Of a stretch of 64,000 nucleotides of DNA, positions 43,836 through 54,803 are shown in pieces. The stretch's first letter is position 1, and each line of letters opens with the position of its first letter. Below the pieces are notes generated by a model. It did no database searches, had not been told where the DNA came from, and was given only the letters and a program-made list of their open reading frames with translations. A program made the translations under genes and the position numbers. Origin of the DNA: Gonatopus flavifemur (taxonomy: Eukaryota > Arthropoda > Insecta > Hymenoptera > Dryinidae); assembly GCA_018340375.1 (NCBI GenBank), contig JAFFJZ010000043.1, positions 124,001-188,000 of the forward strand, given 5' to 3'.

Positions 43836-44489
43836 CTAAGATTGAATTTGACCTGGTGGGAGAAATTCGGAGTGGACCACACCCCGGCAATCAAAGAAAA
43901 CAGTCAACAAAACCTTGATTTTAGATCGACTCTCTCGCGGTTTTTTAGGTTTTGACTCGTCTGAAAAGCGTAATTCCGATGATTGTTGGTTAGTTCCGAT
44001 ATCATATTCATAGACCCATGTTTCGTCACTGGTAATGATGCCTTCGATAACATTTTGGCCCAAAGAGAGCATTTGTTTAGCAACATCAATGCCATGCTGT
44101 TTCTGCAACAAATTCAACACTCTCGGCACAAGCCGTGCTTCAACTCGTCTCATGGCCAAAATATTGTGTATAACGTTCTGCACCGATCCGAACGAGACAC
44201 CAAGATCGAATGCCATCTCCCCAATACTCACACGACGATTTGCGAGGACGATTTCTTCAATTTGATCAATATTTTCGTCAGTGATACTGGTGGATGGACG
44301 ATCGGAACGAGGCAAATCATCAACCACAATATGACCTGCTTTCAACTCTTTGTACCACTCGTACGCTTGTGTTTTCGACATCATCGAGTCCCCGTAGGTT
44401 TCTGTTAACATCTTCAACGCTTCCGCACATGAAATTTTGTTGAAAACACAAAATTTTAGACAAACTCTTTGCTCAACCAAATTCGACAT
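43836..44489 (-). pseudogene. mariner N-terminal fragment (M8)
   Basis: Starts MSNLVEQRVCLKFC (44489) and stays open for about 215 codons: KAGHIVVDDLPRSDRPSTS, the helix RRVSIGEMAFDLGVSFGSVQ, RLVPRVLNLLQ, the first catalytic aspartate in ITSDETWVYEYD and LLTVFFDCRGVVHSEFLPPG. It then breaks off at about 43850, before the second and third aspartates, near the right end of a CCC-type sequence. Related to but distinct from M2/M10. No TIR found beyond 44489. Confidence 0.88.
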
Positions 44490-44759
44490 TGCGAAATTCG
44501 CAGACCACAACAAACACTGACTCGTTTACAAGGCAACACGCACTAACTTCTGACGAATGAGGCACAAACAGACATTTGAGCGCTAAATAACAGATGAAAT
44601 AACATGGAAAACAAAAGATTTCGACAATATCTCAAATGCGGTTTGTTTGAATAGAGAATTCCGAGTACTTTTTGATCAGAAGGTATATAATACTTTTTAG
44701 GGTGTTCAGTGTGGTTTAGATTTCGTATATTGATATGACTCATTGAATAAGATACAATC

Positions 44760-46100
44760 CAATCGGCTATACCATGATCGGATCCGATTGAGTAGTAGAA
44801 CCTCTCTTTAATAGAATTTCATTCGTCTACAGATTTTCTGAGTCGACTAAACCTCCATTGAATCCGATTAAGTCAATTCGGCGATTCCTGTTCACAACTT
44901 AATTGCAATAGTATACCTTGTATATCAGCATCTCAGTATGATTCCCATCCTCTATCGTGATATGAACCAGTGAACTATAGAATACTATCGAATCCAATTG
45001 GTCATGTCTCTATCGAATCCGATTGAGTAGTCCAGTCTATCTTTGATGCAATTTTATTCGCAAACAGATGTTGTGAATCGGCTAATTGCCCATTGGATCC
45101 GATTGGGTCAGTTGTGCGATTTCTTTTTACAGTTCATTTTGAATAGTGTAATTTGCAAAACCATGTTTTGGCGTGATATGATTGTGTATTGTCATATGAC
45201 TCATTGATTACGATAGAATTCAATCCATCGAACCCGTAGCGAATCCGGTTCAGTACTAGAGTCTGTCTCTGAAGAAATTTGATTCACAAACAAATGTTTT
45301 GGGTCGGTTAAACCCCCATTGGATCCACTTGGGTCAGTCGTGCGATTCCTCTGTATAGCTCATTGTGAATAGTACCATTTGCATAATCAGTGTTACGGTA
45401 TGCTTCCCATTCCACATCTTAATATAACTTGATGAGTCCGATAGAATCCAGTCGGTCATATCCCTATTGGATCCGATTGAGTAGTAGACCCGATCTCTGG
45501 GAAAATTTCATTCGCCTACAAATGTTTAGAATCAGCTCGGCCCCCATTACATCCCATTGGGTCAATCATGAGATTGCTGTTCGCGAAACACTCAGAATAG
45601 TGTACCTCGTATATTAGCGTCTCAGTGCGATTTGCATTTCATACCGTGATGTGGCTCAAAGAATACGATAGAATGTCATCGGTCATACCACTATCGAATC
45701 CGATTGAGTAGTAGATCCTACACTGATAAAGGTCCACTCGGTTCCAGATGTTTCAAATTGACTGAACGCTCATTGAATCCGACTCGGTAAATGAGGCGAT
45801 TCCTGTGTACAACTCACTTGCAGAAGTGCACCTCGTATATCAGCGGCTGAGCGTGATTTCCATCCCGTATCGTAATGTAAATCATTAAATACTATAGAAC
45901 GCTATTGGTCATGTGCTTATCAAATCCGATTGAGTAGTAGCGCCTATTTCTGATAGAATTCCAGTCGTCTACAGATTTTTTGAATCGGCTACATCCCTAT
46001 TGAATCCGATGCGGTCAATTGTGCAGTGCATTGAATATTATAGCATTCAATCGTTCATTATCATATCGAAACCAATTGAGAAACAGCGCCCATTCCTGAT
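44760..46100. repeat. tandem array of a ~227-bp unit, six to seven copies
   Basis: The mark CCGATTGAGTAGTA (or CCGGTTCAGTACTA) recurs at about 44784, 45019, 45245, 45473, 45700 and 45926, with a shortened last unit at 46072. Each unit also has TTCATTCG..TACA.AT, CCATTGAATCCGATT, GCGATTCCTGT and CTCAGT.TGAT in order. Diverged, so old. Confidence 0.83.
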
Positions 46101-47070
46101 GGAATCTCACTCGCTCAGAGAGATTTAGAATTAGCAAAACTCCCATTGACCCCGACTGGGTGAATACTTTCAACCTCAGTTGAATCTACCTTGAAAAAAT
46201 GAAAAATTGCATATCAGTGTTACAGTGAGTTTTTGAGTCTCAATCGTATCATGAATTACTGAATACTGTAGAATCGAATCAGCTATTCTCCTAATGAATC
46301 TGATTCCGAATGTACAGTCCTTTGACAATATTTTTGACTGGGAAAACTTTCAACGAATCAAATTCGCTCACAACGTTCAAATTCCCTATTCATTGCGATT
46401 CCTCAACTCCGTACATTTACCGATTGATTCTCAAGTATTTATATTGGTTGATTCGTTGGCATGCTCAATAAATCCAATTGTATTCAATCGGGATATCGAC
46501 TGCACAATGTTCTGATTCAATATCATTCATTTCTCATTGCCCCCATCCCCCGTTTATATTGTTCTTTCTCCTATTCAATCTCATTGTCTATTGCGTTTCA
46601 ACATTACTGGGCAAATGCCGATTCATCCCCATTCGTCTATCCGTTGATTTCCGTATTAATTCCCAATCAATATAATCTCCGATTTTTCTATTTCCAATCC
46701 ACCATTTGATTCTAATTGGATTGCAATCAGTGAAACGATCATTGAATCCTATCAAATATCATGCGAAAATCGAAATGTTTAAATGACTATTGAATCCAGA
46801 AACTTGAATATGTTCAAACCGCATTCGATCTGATTACGTTTTTTCCCCCCATTTTCCTGTGAAGAAGTGTCCCTTGTTTCACCTGTATGTCCCTGATTCA
46901 GTACCATTCATCAAAGCATGTCTATTGGTTCTGATTAAATCTGACCAATTCTGATTGAGGCTCAATCGTCAAATATTGATGCTCCAAAGTACGTACTATT
47001 TATTTAATCAGATTTGGTCAGAATCAATCGTTTATTTTAAGCAGGGGGGCTCTTGCTATTCGAGATGTCC

Positions 47071-47281
47071 TTGAAGTTTGAATCGTTTATTGAAACGAAA
47101 CGAAACGAAAATTCAAACGCGTTAAATTTGGGGAATCATCAATACTTATTTTCTTGGATTAAGTCCTTGGAACTGGAAACGTCGTTTGAAAAATGTACTG
47201 TAAGATTTTAGGTCTCCAACAGCTGAGGATTCTGTTTACTTCACCAATTCGTTCCAATAAAAAATTCAAACTTTAGCAACA
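47071..47281 (+). repeat. dispersed repeat R1, copy 2
   Basis: TTTGAATCGTTTATTGAAACG to CAAACTTTAGCAACAT, same order of words as copies 1 and 3; the most complete copy. Confidence 0.75.
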
Positions 47282-48508
47282 TATGTGTTTTTTTTGCTTT
47301 TGTTCCCATGTATAATACATCTCATGAACAATTTGTTGGTGTAATTTCACTCTTGTATTTCAATTTGTGTACACGAAAAAAAAGTAGTTATCGTAACGAT
47401 CTGAAGTAAATTCACTTCTAACTTGAGTTAGAAGAGACAGCTGTAGTGACGATACTTCATCGTTATGGTAACGATATAGATGGCTATGGTAACCATCTAT
47501 ATTATTCCTCGAAGGATCTGTTCCGTCATGGCAACGAGACTGATATCTCTATACTTCGGATAGTCATGATAGCGAACCAGTATCGTTATGAGAACGATTC
47601 TTTGTTCCGTGAAGGGTTCCTGTTTGTTTACTGAATAAAATAATAATACCAATAATCATTGATGGACAACTCAGAAGGAACACAGTGGAATTAAATCAAC
47701 TTGAGGAATCACTTTACAAGCGGCTTCAAGAACTAGATCTAGTCAACAAAGCGCTCCTACAAATAGCAATGTAGTAGCTTTCCAAGGATTTTGGCACTGT
47801 TTTTTACCATAGAATGTATATATTCCACTGCCTGAATGCTACTAGTATTACCAGGAAGTGTTACCAAGTAGTGCTTCTCGTAAAATACTACCAAGTTGGT
47901 CCCATTTTCATTAATTAATCAAGTATAATATGTACAAGACGCTATTCAATGAATAAGTGAACGGTCACAACGCTGCTAGAAGCGCTACCTTGTTTGTCCT
48001 GGCCGGGGAGACTTTCCAAATAAATTCAATAAAGAAATTCAATCAAACCACAAAATGTAAATATTCGGAAAATAATGGAGTCGAATTTTTCGAGTGTAAA
48101 ATTAGAATAAATTTATCAGAAAAATATATTGCATTCTCTGATTACAATTCATAGTAATTACCCAGACAGAATCACAGTTCCTTTTGAGTTCGCGGAGAAT
48201 TCACAGAAGAGAACATTCACATTTCCAAAAGATTTTAACCAAAATTCTTACAAAATGCGTGTTAGAGTTCGCGAAGCTTTCATCAAAAATACAAATAGTA
48301 TTCCAAAAGAACACCTGTTATGCGAAAAAGTATTAGTTCTTACACAAGTCCAAGATGTATCCATTTACCTACAAAGATTGAACTCAAATCAAAGTCAATA
48401 TCATACACTGAATAAAAAGATTTTGGAGCCAACTACCCATACGGAAATTAACCATTGGTGCTCATAACCAGGTAACGTATTCAATTTTTGCTTTAACCAT
48501 TTCATCTG
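47282..48508. other. no gene recognised; two short overlapping plus frames
   Basis: 47371-47630 is crowded with the word GGTAACGAT and its complement. Frames at 47957-48154 and 48129-48467 (65 and 112 codons) have a rather protein-like composition (FPKDFNQNSYKMRVRVREAF), and a single frameshift would join them. I recognise no family; they could be the remains of an element's gene. Confidence 0.35.
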
Positions 48509-49012
48509 CACGGAGAAAAATGTAGATTGAGAATATAGTAAGCTTTAATAGAAAATTGGAGAATATTACTTACAACCTGAGAATATTTCTCAAATTTGTA
48601 ATAAAGATAAAACGGTCTACATTTCCGGTGAATTTTACTTGAAAAAGAATTAAAAATGATCAATACTTGACAAACAATAGAAGAAAATATCAACTTTTCA
48701 AAAGTCGCGTATGCAATTTTACAAAGTGAATAATAAAATCTAGAGAAATTTTGTTGCTCATTTCGTAAAATTTCATGCGCGACTTGTGGAAAATTCTTCC
48801 TACCCAGTTGTTACTTCTTCCTATTGTTTGTTGAGTATTGATAATTTCTAATTCTGTTTTAAGTAATATTCAAGAGAAATGTGAACCGTTTTATCTTAAT
48901 TACGAATGAAAAACATATACTCAAATTTTAAGAAATATACTCAGAATTTAAGAAATATTTTCGAATTTTATATTGAGGATTACTATATTCTCGATCTGCA
49001 TTTTTCTCCGTG
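48509..49012. mobile_element. CACGGAGA-type long foldback MITE, 504 bp
   Basis: CACGGAGAAAAATGTAGATT to CTGCATTTTTCTCCGTG. The arms extend about 200 bp with decay (ACGGTCTACATTT vs CCGTTTTATC; GCGCATGAAATTTTACGAAAT vs GCGTATGCAATTTTACAAAG). Right flank TA; the left flank is TG. Confidence 0.78.
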
Positions 49013-49889
49013 TAGTTTCTACAACAAGATGTACATTATTTTGTTTCATTCTGCTGGTTATCAGTACCAGTTTTTCAGTCACTGCAGCCGTAAGTCTTTG
49101 GCAAGGCAAGGATGGTTTCTGTGATTATCTTACTTTTTTTTTAGCGTACACGTGTTCATCGATAACTATAAATCAACTAATATTCCACGACAAATTGTTG
49201 ATCGCAACAAATCAGTTCTTTTAAATCGAGTGAAGTAGACAGAGCTGGTGGGAAATTTTTGGGAAGATATACTTTATTGATAGGTTCGAATCAAAAATGA
49301 TCCTGAATAAATTTGAAGATAGAAAGTAGAAGAGATTGGACTGTAAGAAATTCACATAAAATACTTTTCACGTCTGCACAATCGGTGGATTCCATCTGTT
49401 CCCTCCCGTCTTTGATGAATTGTGGAATTGTGCTACAATTCACACATTTTTGATGAAAATTGGAATTCAACCACCTAAACATTTGAGAAATGATCCATGT
49501 TGATCGATGGTATGGTGGAAAAGTTTTTAAATTGAATATTATGATTTTAATCGAAATTCATCTGCGGGTATTCTTAAATAGGGATGGAACGAAATAAATC
49601 CACTGACTGTGCATACTATTAACTGTATGAAGCGTCATATGGAAACTGCTTACGGATTTTGAAATACTTTTTTCATAAAGCACGTAATGAATTGTTTATA
49701 ATTTTGTAATTCAAATATCCAACGTCAGTGGCGTAGCTAGGGGGTGGGGGGTAAGGATGGAGCGATCGTCTCGAGCACATAGATAGGGGGAGAGCCAGAA
49801 TGAACAAGTGAAAATTGTACATGTATTTACGGGGGTCAGAAAAAATGTAAAAAAAATTGTGATTTTACGGACGCCCGTATCTCCGTTCC
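49013..49889. other. no gene recognised; isolated hAT-like end at 49727
   Basis: CAGTGGCGTAGCTAGGGGG at about 49727-49745 has the look of a hAT terminal repeat, but no partner end was found nearby. Remainder AT-rich. Confidence 0.45.
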
Positions 49890-50400
49890 CTATCATCCGA
49901 TTGCGATGAAACTTATTCCATGTTTTGAGTATGATTCATTAATGGTCCCATATGACTTTCATCCCAATCGGTTGGAAACTGTGGAAAATTGTTTTTTGCG
50001 ATTCGCGTTTTCGGCCATATTTTGAAAGCATGCCTTCCCTATGCCCATATGATCCGAATTCCATGGAATTTCCAACGTATTCAATTCACGAGGCGTTAAT
50101 TATACGGTATACATTTCGAGCAAATCGGACGTGACGGAAGGAAATGGTGAACACTGAGCGTTGGAACAGAATTTGAAAATCTCGAAAATACCGTTATCAA
50201 GCGGATATCTCTTGTTTCTATGGTCCGATCGTTATGAGAATTTTACCACAGTATTATGCGGTGTCAATAGCGATCCCATATCAGTTTCAATCTGATCCTC
50301 ACATGAAAGAACAAGACAGAGAAAGGGAATATATTATCGAAAAATTTTATTCTGCGATTTTGATGTCTTCGCTTCCTGTGATCCGATTGCAATGAAATTT
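49890..50400 (+). repeat. dispersed repeat R2, copy 2
   Basis: Co-linear with 5927-6598 without the MITE, starting near CCTATCATCCGATTGCGATG. The same words recur near 50370-50400 (CCTGTGATCCGATTGCAATG), so the unit may be tandem with a period near 480 bp. Confidence 0.72.
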
Positions 50401-50810
50401 ATACCATGACCTGCACTATTTGGCACAAATGAAGAAGCCATGTGCCAATTGGCAGTGTTTTTTCCATATGGGGTTTTATCTTCATCTCTGTCATTTTTCT
50501 GTTATGTTTGTACATCTGTTATTCAACGCATTCATTTTGGATTTCTAATGATTGTTCTTACCTTCCGTGTTTATGATTTATATTTCATACCTTTATAACT
50601 TCATCTTCTCTATTATTTTTTCTACATGGGTTGCTCGTTGAGACAGTATTTTCATCTCCTAGATCAATTCCATTCTGGTTCAATTCTGATCTGATATGCA
50701 TATTAACGATGAGAATATTTCAACAAATCCCAATCACCTCTCGTGATGAATAGAATAAATCATAAAACAATAATGTTCTGGGAGTTTGAATCGTTTATAG
50801 AAACGATGAT

Positions 50811-51097
50811 CAGAGATGGGCAGCCTCGATTACTTTTTTGTACTTGAAGTACTTGTTCTTGTCGAGTACTTTCTACTTTTACGTTCAGAATATCTATTTC
50901 ATGGAAATAGCACATGTGGAAAAAATCTCCAAAAATGTATACAATTGCACACAAATTGCATAAAAATCGTATACAATTGTATACAAACTGTGTATAATTG
51001 TATACAGCTCTGGACATTTTTTCCACATGGGAGAAAAGTACTTGACAGAAAAAAGTACTTAAAGTACAAAAAGTATAATCAAGGCTGCCCATTCCTG
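50811..51097. mobile_element. hAT-like MITE, AGATGGGCAGCC ends, with nested CCC element
   Basis: CAGAGATGGGCAGCCTCGAT to ATCAAGGCTGCCCATTCCTG. Subterminal AAGTACTT words are on both sides. Contains 50911-51031. The 8-bp flank is not clear. Confidence 0.72.
50911..51031. mobile_element. CCCATGTG-family CCC-type element, 121 bp, TSD AG
   Basis: CACATGTGGAAAAAATCTCC to GGACATTTTTTCCACATGGG; AG at 50909-50910 and 51032-51033. Interior of TGTATACAATTG words. Confidence 0.82.
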
Positions 51098-51840
51098 AAC
51101 GAAACTGGAATTCAAACTCACAAAATTTGAATAATCATCGGTTTTGATCCTCTCGAATGGACTCCTTGGCACCGAAAACATTGTTCAAAGCATGTACCGC
51201 AAGACTTTGGGCCTTTAACAGCTGAGTATTTCGTTATTCGATTAACATTTCGTTTCGATGAACGATTCAGATTTCATCAACATAAACAATAGATATGGCC
51301 TCGTACTTACAAACAGGTTGCACTGCGCAATCAAAAGAATCAAACACATCAATCGGAATTGTGATACGCTTAGTTTAACTAACGATACCTTTCGTGCGAA
51401 TAACAATGTGAATGATTATGGTGATTCTCTGTCCATATTTCACTGAACTCTAAATTTAAGTATTTTATTTTAATATGTTTAGAGTGTACAAATCGAGTAG
51501 TCACTTTTTGAACGCTGAAAAGCGCGTAAATATACTCGTGAAACGGAAGAAATATTTCATTATCAAACACTTAATCTGAGTATCAACATATTCACACACT
51601 TTTAAGCGTTTAAAAAATGACTACATGATTGAAATACCATTTTCTCGGTGTACCACGAATTATTAATCATATCCCTGCTTCATGTATAATGTCCTATTCT
51701 TCTTCGTAAGTCAGAGGCATTAAAAGATTTTGACTATACAGGTTGGTTGAAAAGTTCCTGCGCTCACCAAGAGATAGCACTGCTAGCTCAAATTTTTTTT
51801 TTCTCAAGTTGGTATATCTGTCCTGAGAACACATGCAAAG

Positions 51841-54721
51841 TAGACCGGAGCGAAAAACAAAAAAGTTTTCAAATGGAATCGTAATAGTGCGGAAAAGTTG
51901 CTACTCGTTAACACAAACACAGGGAAAAAAAAATTTTTGAAATCGGACAATATCTTCCGTTCGCGCATCGCGTTCAAAATTTTCGAATTCGAACAAAAAT
52001 TCAACAAATATGCACAAAATTGCAGAAGGGGTATATGCTGTCCAATTGAGCCCATTTTTTTTGTATTTAACATGGCTTCGAGGCATAGAATGAGGGAAAA
52101 ATGCCACACAACCCTCCTCTACCTCTTTCCAACCCCTTCGAAGGGGTGATAATGGACAATTTCCGTTAAAAATAGCTTGTATTACAGGAGGTGTAAATGG
52201 TAACCCATCGACCTGATTTTTCGTACATTAGATGTTTTGAGGCGCGAAGTGAGAAAAATTATTCTCTACCTCCTCTCTGCATGTTCCCCCCAAGGGGGAG
52301 GGGGGCTCTGTCCCGACTACACGAGCTAAAATAGGAATTGCAGATATTTGGCAAAATTTCCTTGTAGAACGCGTTACGTTTTGTTTTGATTGCCATCCGT
52401 TCGGTCGGCGTCTCGGCTTCGTTCCCCACTCCCTTCTTCTCGACTCTGGGATTCCAAGAAACGGAGCGTATGAACGAGGAAGCACTCTACTGGTCACTGG
52501 AAGTATATGATTATCTGGCTTGTTGCATAGCAAAGGAGCGCTTCTCGGACTGAAAACTTTTTTCATCAGCGTTGTTCAAAATTTCATAGCCTGCATTAGA
52601 TCACGATCACATCGATCACCAATTTCATTTCATGTATGTTATTAAATCGTATGATCATATAATTCATTGGCTTGTCACAGAACATTCTTCGCTAATGTTA
52701 ATTAAATCTAATTATATCTAGGATGTTTAGTGCATCAGGTTGACGTGGAAATATTCATATTAGAACGAACCAATCTAACAATATTGGATTGTGTTTGAGT
52801 GACGAATATAATTTCGAAAATTTTTTTTGAAATTTCAAGAATTTTTAAACAATAATACGAATCTTACAATATCAGGTGTGACCAATCACCTCTCTTGATC
52901 TTGATTATGGCACTCACTCGTAGTGCTCATGCTCATGCACCCTGCCCATTTTTTGGTGCACCAAAACCACTACCACCGGCGGTTCTCCCCACCAATGCCG
53001 ATATCGTAAAATGTTGGAATGAAGTCAAGTATGACATGGCAGTAAAGTCTAGTGACTGTAAACCTGGAAGGAACTTGAGCTTCCCAGACGTGGCAAACAT
53101 TGTAGCTCAACAGATTGAGTTAATATATTCCAAAGCTTCGATTCCTGTCGTGTGTCACACAAGAGTCGTTCAAAAGATCAAGCAACTGCATGATTGCTAT
53201 TATGCACTTCGTAAATCATATCAAAGGGACAAAACCAGGGCTGGAAAGAAGAATAAGTACAATGACTTCATTCATAAATCTTATAACACATTATTTGACA
53301 TATCATCTTGCAAGTGCAAGATGACACTACAATGCAATTGCAGAAAAACCTTTGAGAAATGTATTTGTCCAAATCCTGTAGTTGTCAGCTGCAATTGCCG
53401 TAAGGATAGGAAAATACCTACATTGGAACTGAAGTTTCTCTACGCACAAAGACACCTCAGAATAGGTAAAATTGGATTGACGGTAGATAAGAAGGAAACA
53501 CAGAAACTTACATCAAAGTTACAAAGAAAAGCTCGTCAGCTTAATCTGCTTAGCGTGTAAATACAAAACTTGCCTGGTCCCTCCGTTGGCAGTACCGATC
53601 CGGAAACAGAAGAGACAAATTTTGATGTCGATGATGATTCGGACTTTCAGCCCACACGTTTTTCGTCTGCCCTGTCAAGAAGCTCAAAGTCCTCACAGAT
53701 GCGCCTGTCGCTTCCAACAACTGCTTTGACAAGTACTCGTTTTGGCCTGTCTGACAGAGCAAGAGCTGCTATCACATTTAGCGTGCTGAAAGACGTAGGT
53801 CTTATTACTGATAGTGATACATCTCTGATCGTTGATAGGAGCAAAATTAGAAGAGAAAAAGAAAAGTGCAGAGTAAAACGTACTAATTTAGAGCGACGGG
53901 AACATCAAATGAACGGCCCAATGTGTGTATACTTTGATGGTAGGGCAGATAACACTTTAGTGTTGGTTGAAAAAGGAGTAAAACGATACCAATCTGTAAA
54001 AAAAGAGGATCATAATACAGTAATTGAGGAACCGGGTTCAAAGTATCTTTGCCATCTAGTACCTACTTCCAAAAGTGGAAAGGACACTGCTTTCTGCATC
54101 ATAGACTATTTCGAAGAAAATGAAATAGATACTTCTAAAATTGAAGTAGTTGGGACTGATGGGACAGCAACAAACAATGGCTGGAAACGGGGAGCAATTA
54201 AGTATATAGAAATGCGTTTGAAGAGGCCAATACAGTGGGTGATCTGTCTTTTACATTTCAATGAGTTACCTTTGAGGCATCTGGTAGAAACATTCGATGG
54301 TATAACCGCAGGACCGAAGTCTTTGAGTGGCCCTCTCGGCGAACGGCTGGTTGGTTGCGAGTCTTTGCCTGTAGTTGCATTTATTAAAATTTTAACGAAA
54401 CTTGTTCATCTTCACCCCTTCGAGGGGCTTGGGGTTGGGGGTAGAAGAGAGGTATGCGGCATTCTTCCCCTATTCTACACTTCAAAACAATGTTATGTAT
54501 AAAAAATGAGCTTGACCGGACAGGATTCACACCTCCTACAGTTTTTCGTATATCTGTTCAAATTTGTTCAAATTCGGAAAAATTTTGAACGCGATGCGCG
54601 AACGGAAGATATTGTCCGATTTCAAAAATTTTTTTTTCCCTGTGTTTGTGTTAACGAGTAGCAACTTTTCCGCACTATTACGATTCCATTTGAAAACTTT
54701 TTTGTTCTTCGCTCCGGTCTA
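51841..54721 (+). mobile_element. 2881-bp transposon with ~320-bp TIRs and 8-bp TSD, divergent hAT-like gene
   Basis: Ends TAGACCGGAGCGAAAAAC; perfect TSD ATGCAAAG (51833-51840, 54722-54729). Inverted repeats run about 320 bp (51841-52160, 54400-54721): near-identical for the outer 110 bp, then diverged, with matching CCCCTTCGA[A]GGGG blocks. A related block recurs at 52230-52310, so the left side has a partial duplication of TIR material. Size of the duplication and the TAGACC start agree with hAT. Confidence 0.9.
52907..54502 (+). pseudogene. uncharacterised hAT-like transposase with Cys-rich N-terminal part
   Basis: One frame from MALTRSAHAHAPC with a single stop at 53558-53560, ending inside the right TIR. 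The N-terminal 217 codons: a possible DNA-binding part (NADIVKCWNEVKYD), then a cysteine-rich region (CKCKMTLQCNC, CICPNPVVVSCNC). After the stop: GLSDRARAAITFSVLKDVGL; YFDGRADNTL (D near codon 344); VVGTDGTATNNGWKRG (D near codon 418); and CLLHFNELPLRHL (near codon 447). The last is laid out like the C..H motif after the second aspartate of hAT enzymes. Sequence after GPKSLSGPLG is TIR, so the domain carrying the final acidic residue and the dimerisation region is missing. I believe a similar family exists in other arthropods but cannot name it. Confidence 0.7.
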
Positions 54722-54803
54722 ATGCAAAGTTACGAGTCATTCTGTCAATTCATTCTTTGTTTACAAGCCATTTGAAGTTGACGTGTCATTGATTTTTCTT
54801 AAT

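Larger units (their letters stand above)
40665..47046. mobile_element. very large CCC-type element (about 6.4 kb) with satellite arrays
   Basis: Left end CCCTGGTAAAAAAAACGATTGATTCCGACC; the region at 47000-47046 ends GGTCAGAATCAATCG...AAGCAGGG. This mirrors the left end over about 40 bp, so I take these as the pair. Another right end, ATCGGATTTTTTAACCAGGG, is at 43815. Flanks give no clean duplication. The interior is variants of ATTCCGATTGAT / ATCGGAAT, expanded into a 65-bp and a 227-bp array, plus a mariner fragment. No coding of its own. Confidence 0.65.
50776..51280 (+). repeat. dispersed repeat R1, copy 3, split by a hAT-type MITE
   Basis: TTTGAATCGTTTATAGAAACGA, then the insert 50811-51097, then GAATTCAAACTCACAAAATTTGA and on to AGATTTCATCAACAT. 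Same order as copies 1 and 2. Confidence 0.72.

Noticed and set aside
49727..49745. A complete hAT element starting CAGTGGCGTAGCTAGGGG
   Set aside because: Only one end is visible; no partner end, duplication or transposase nearby.
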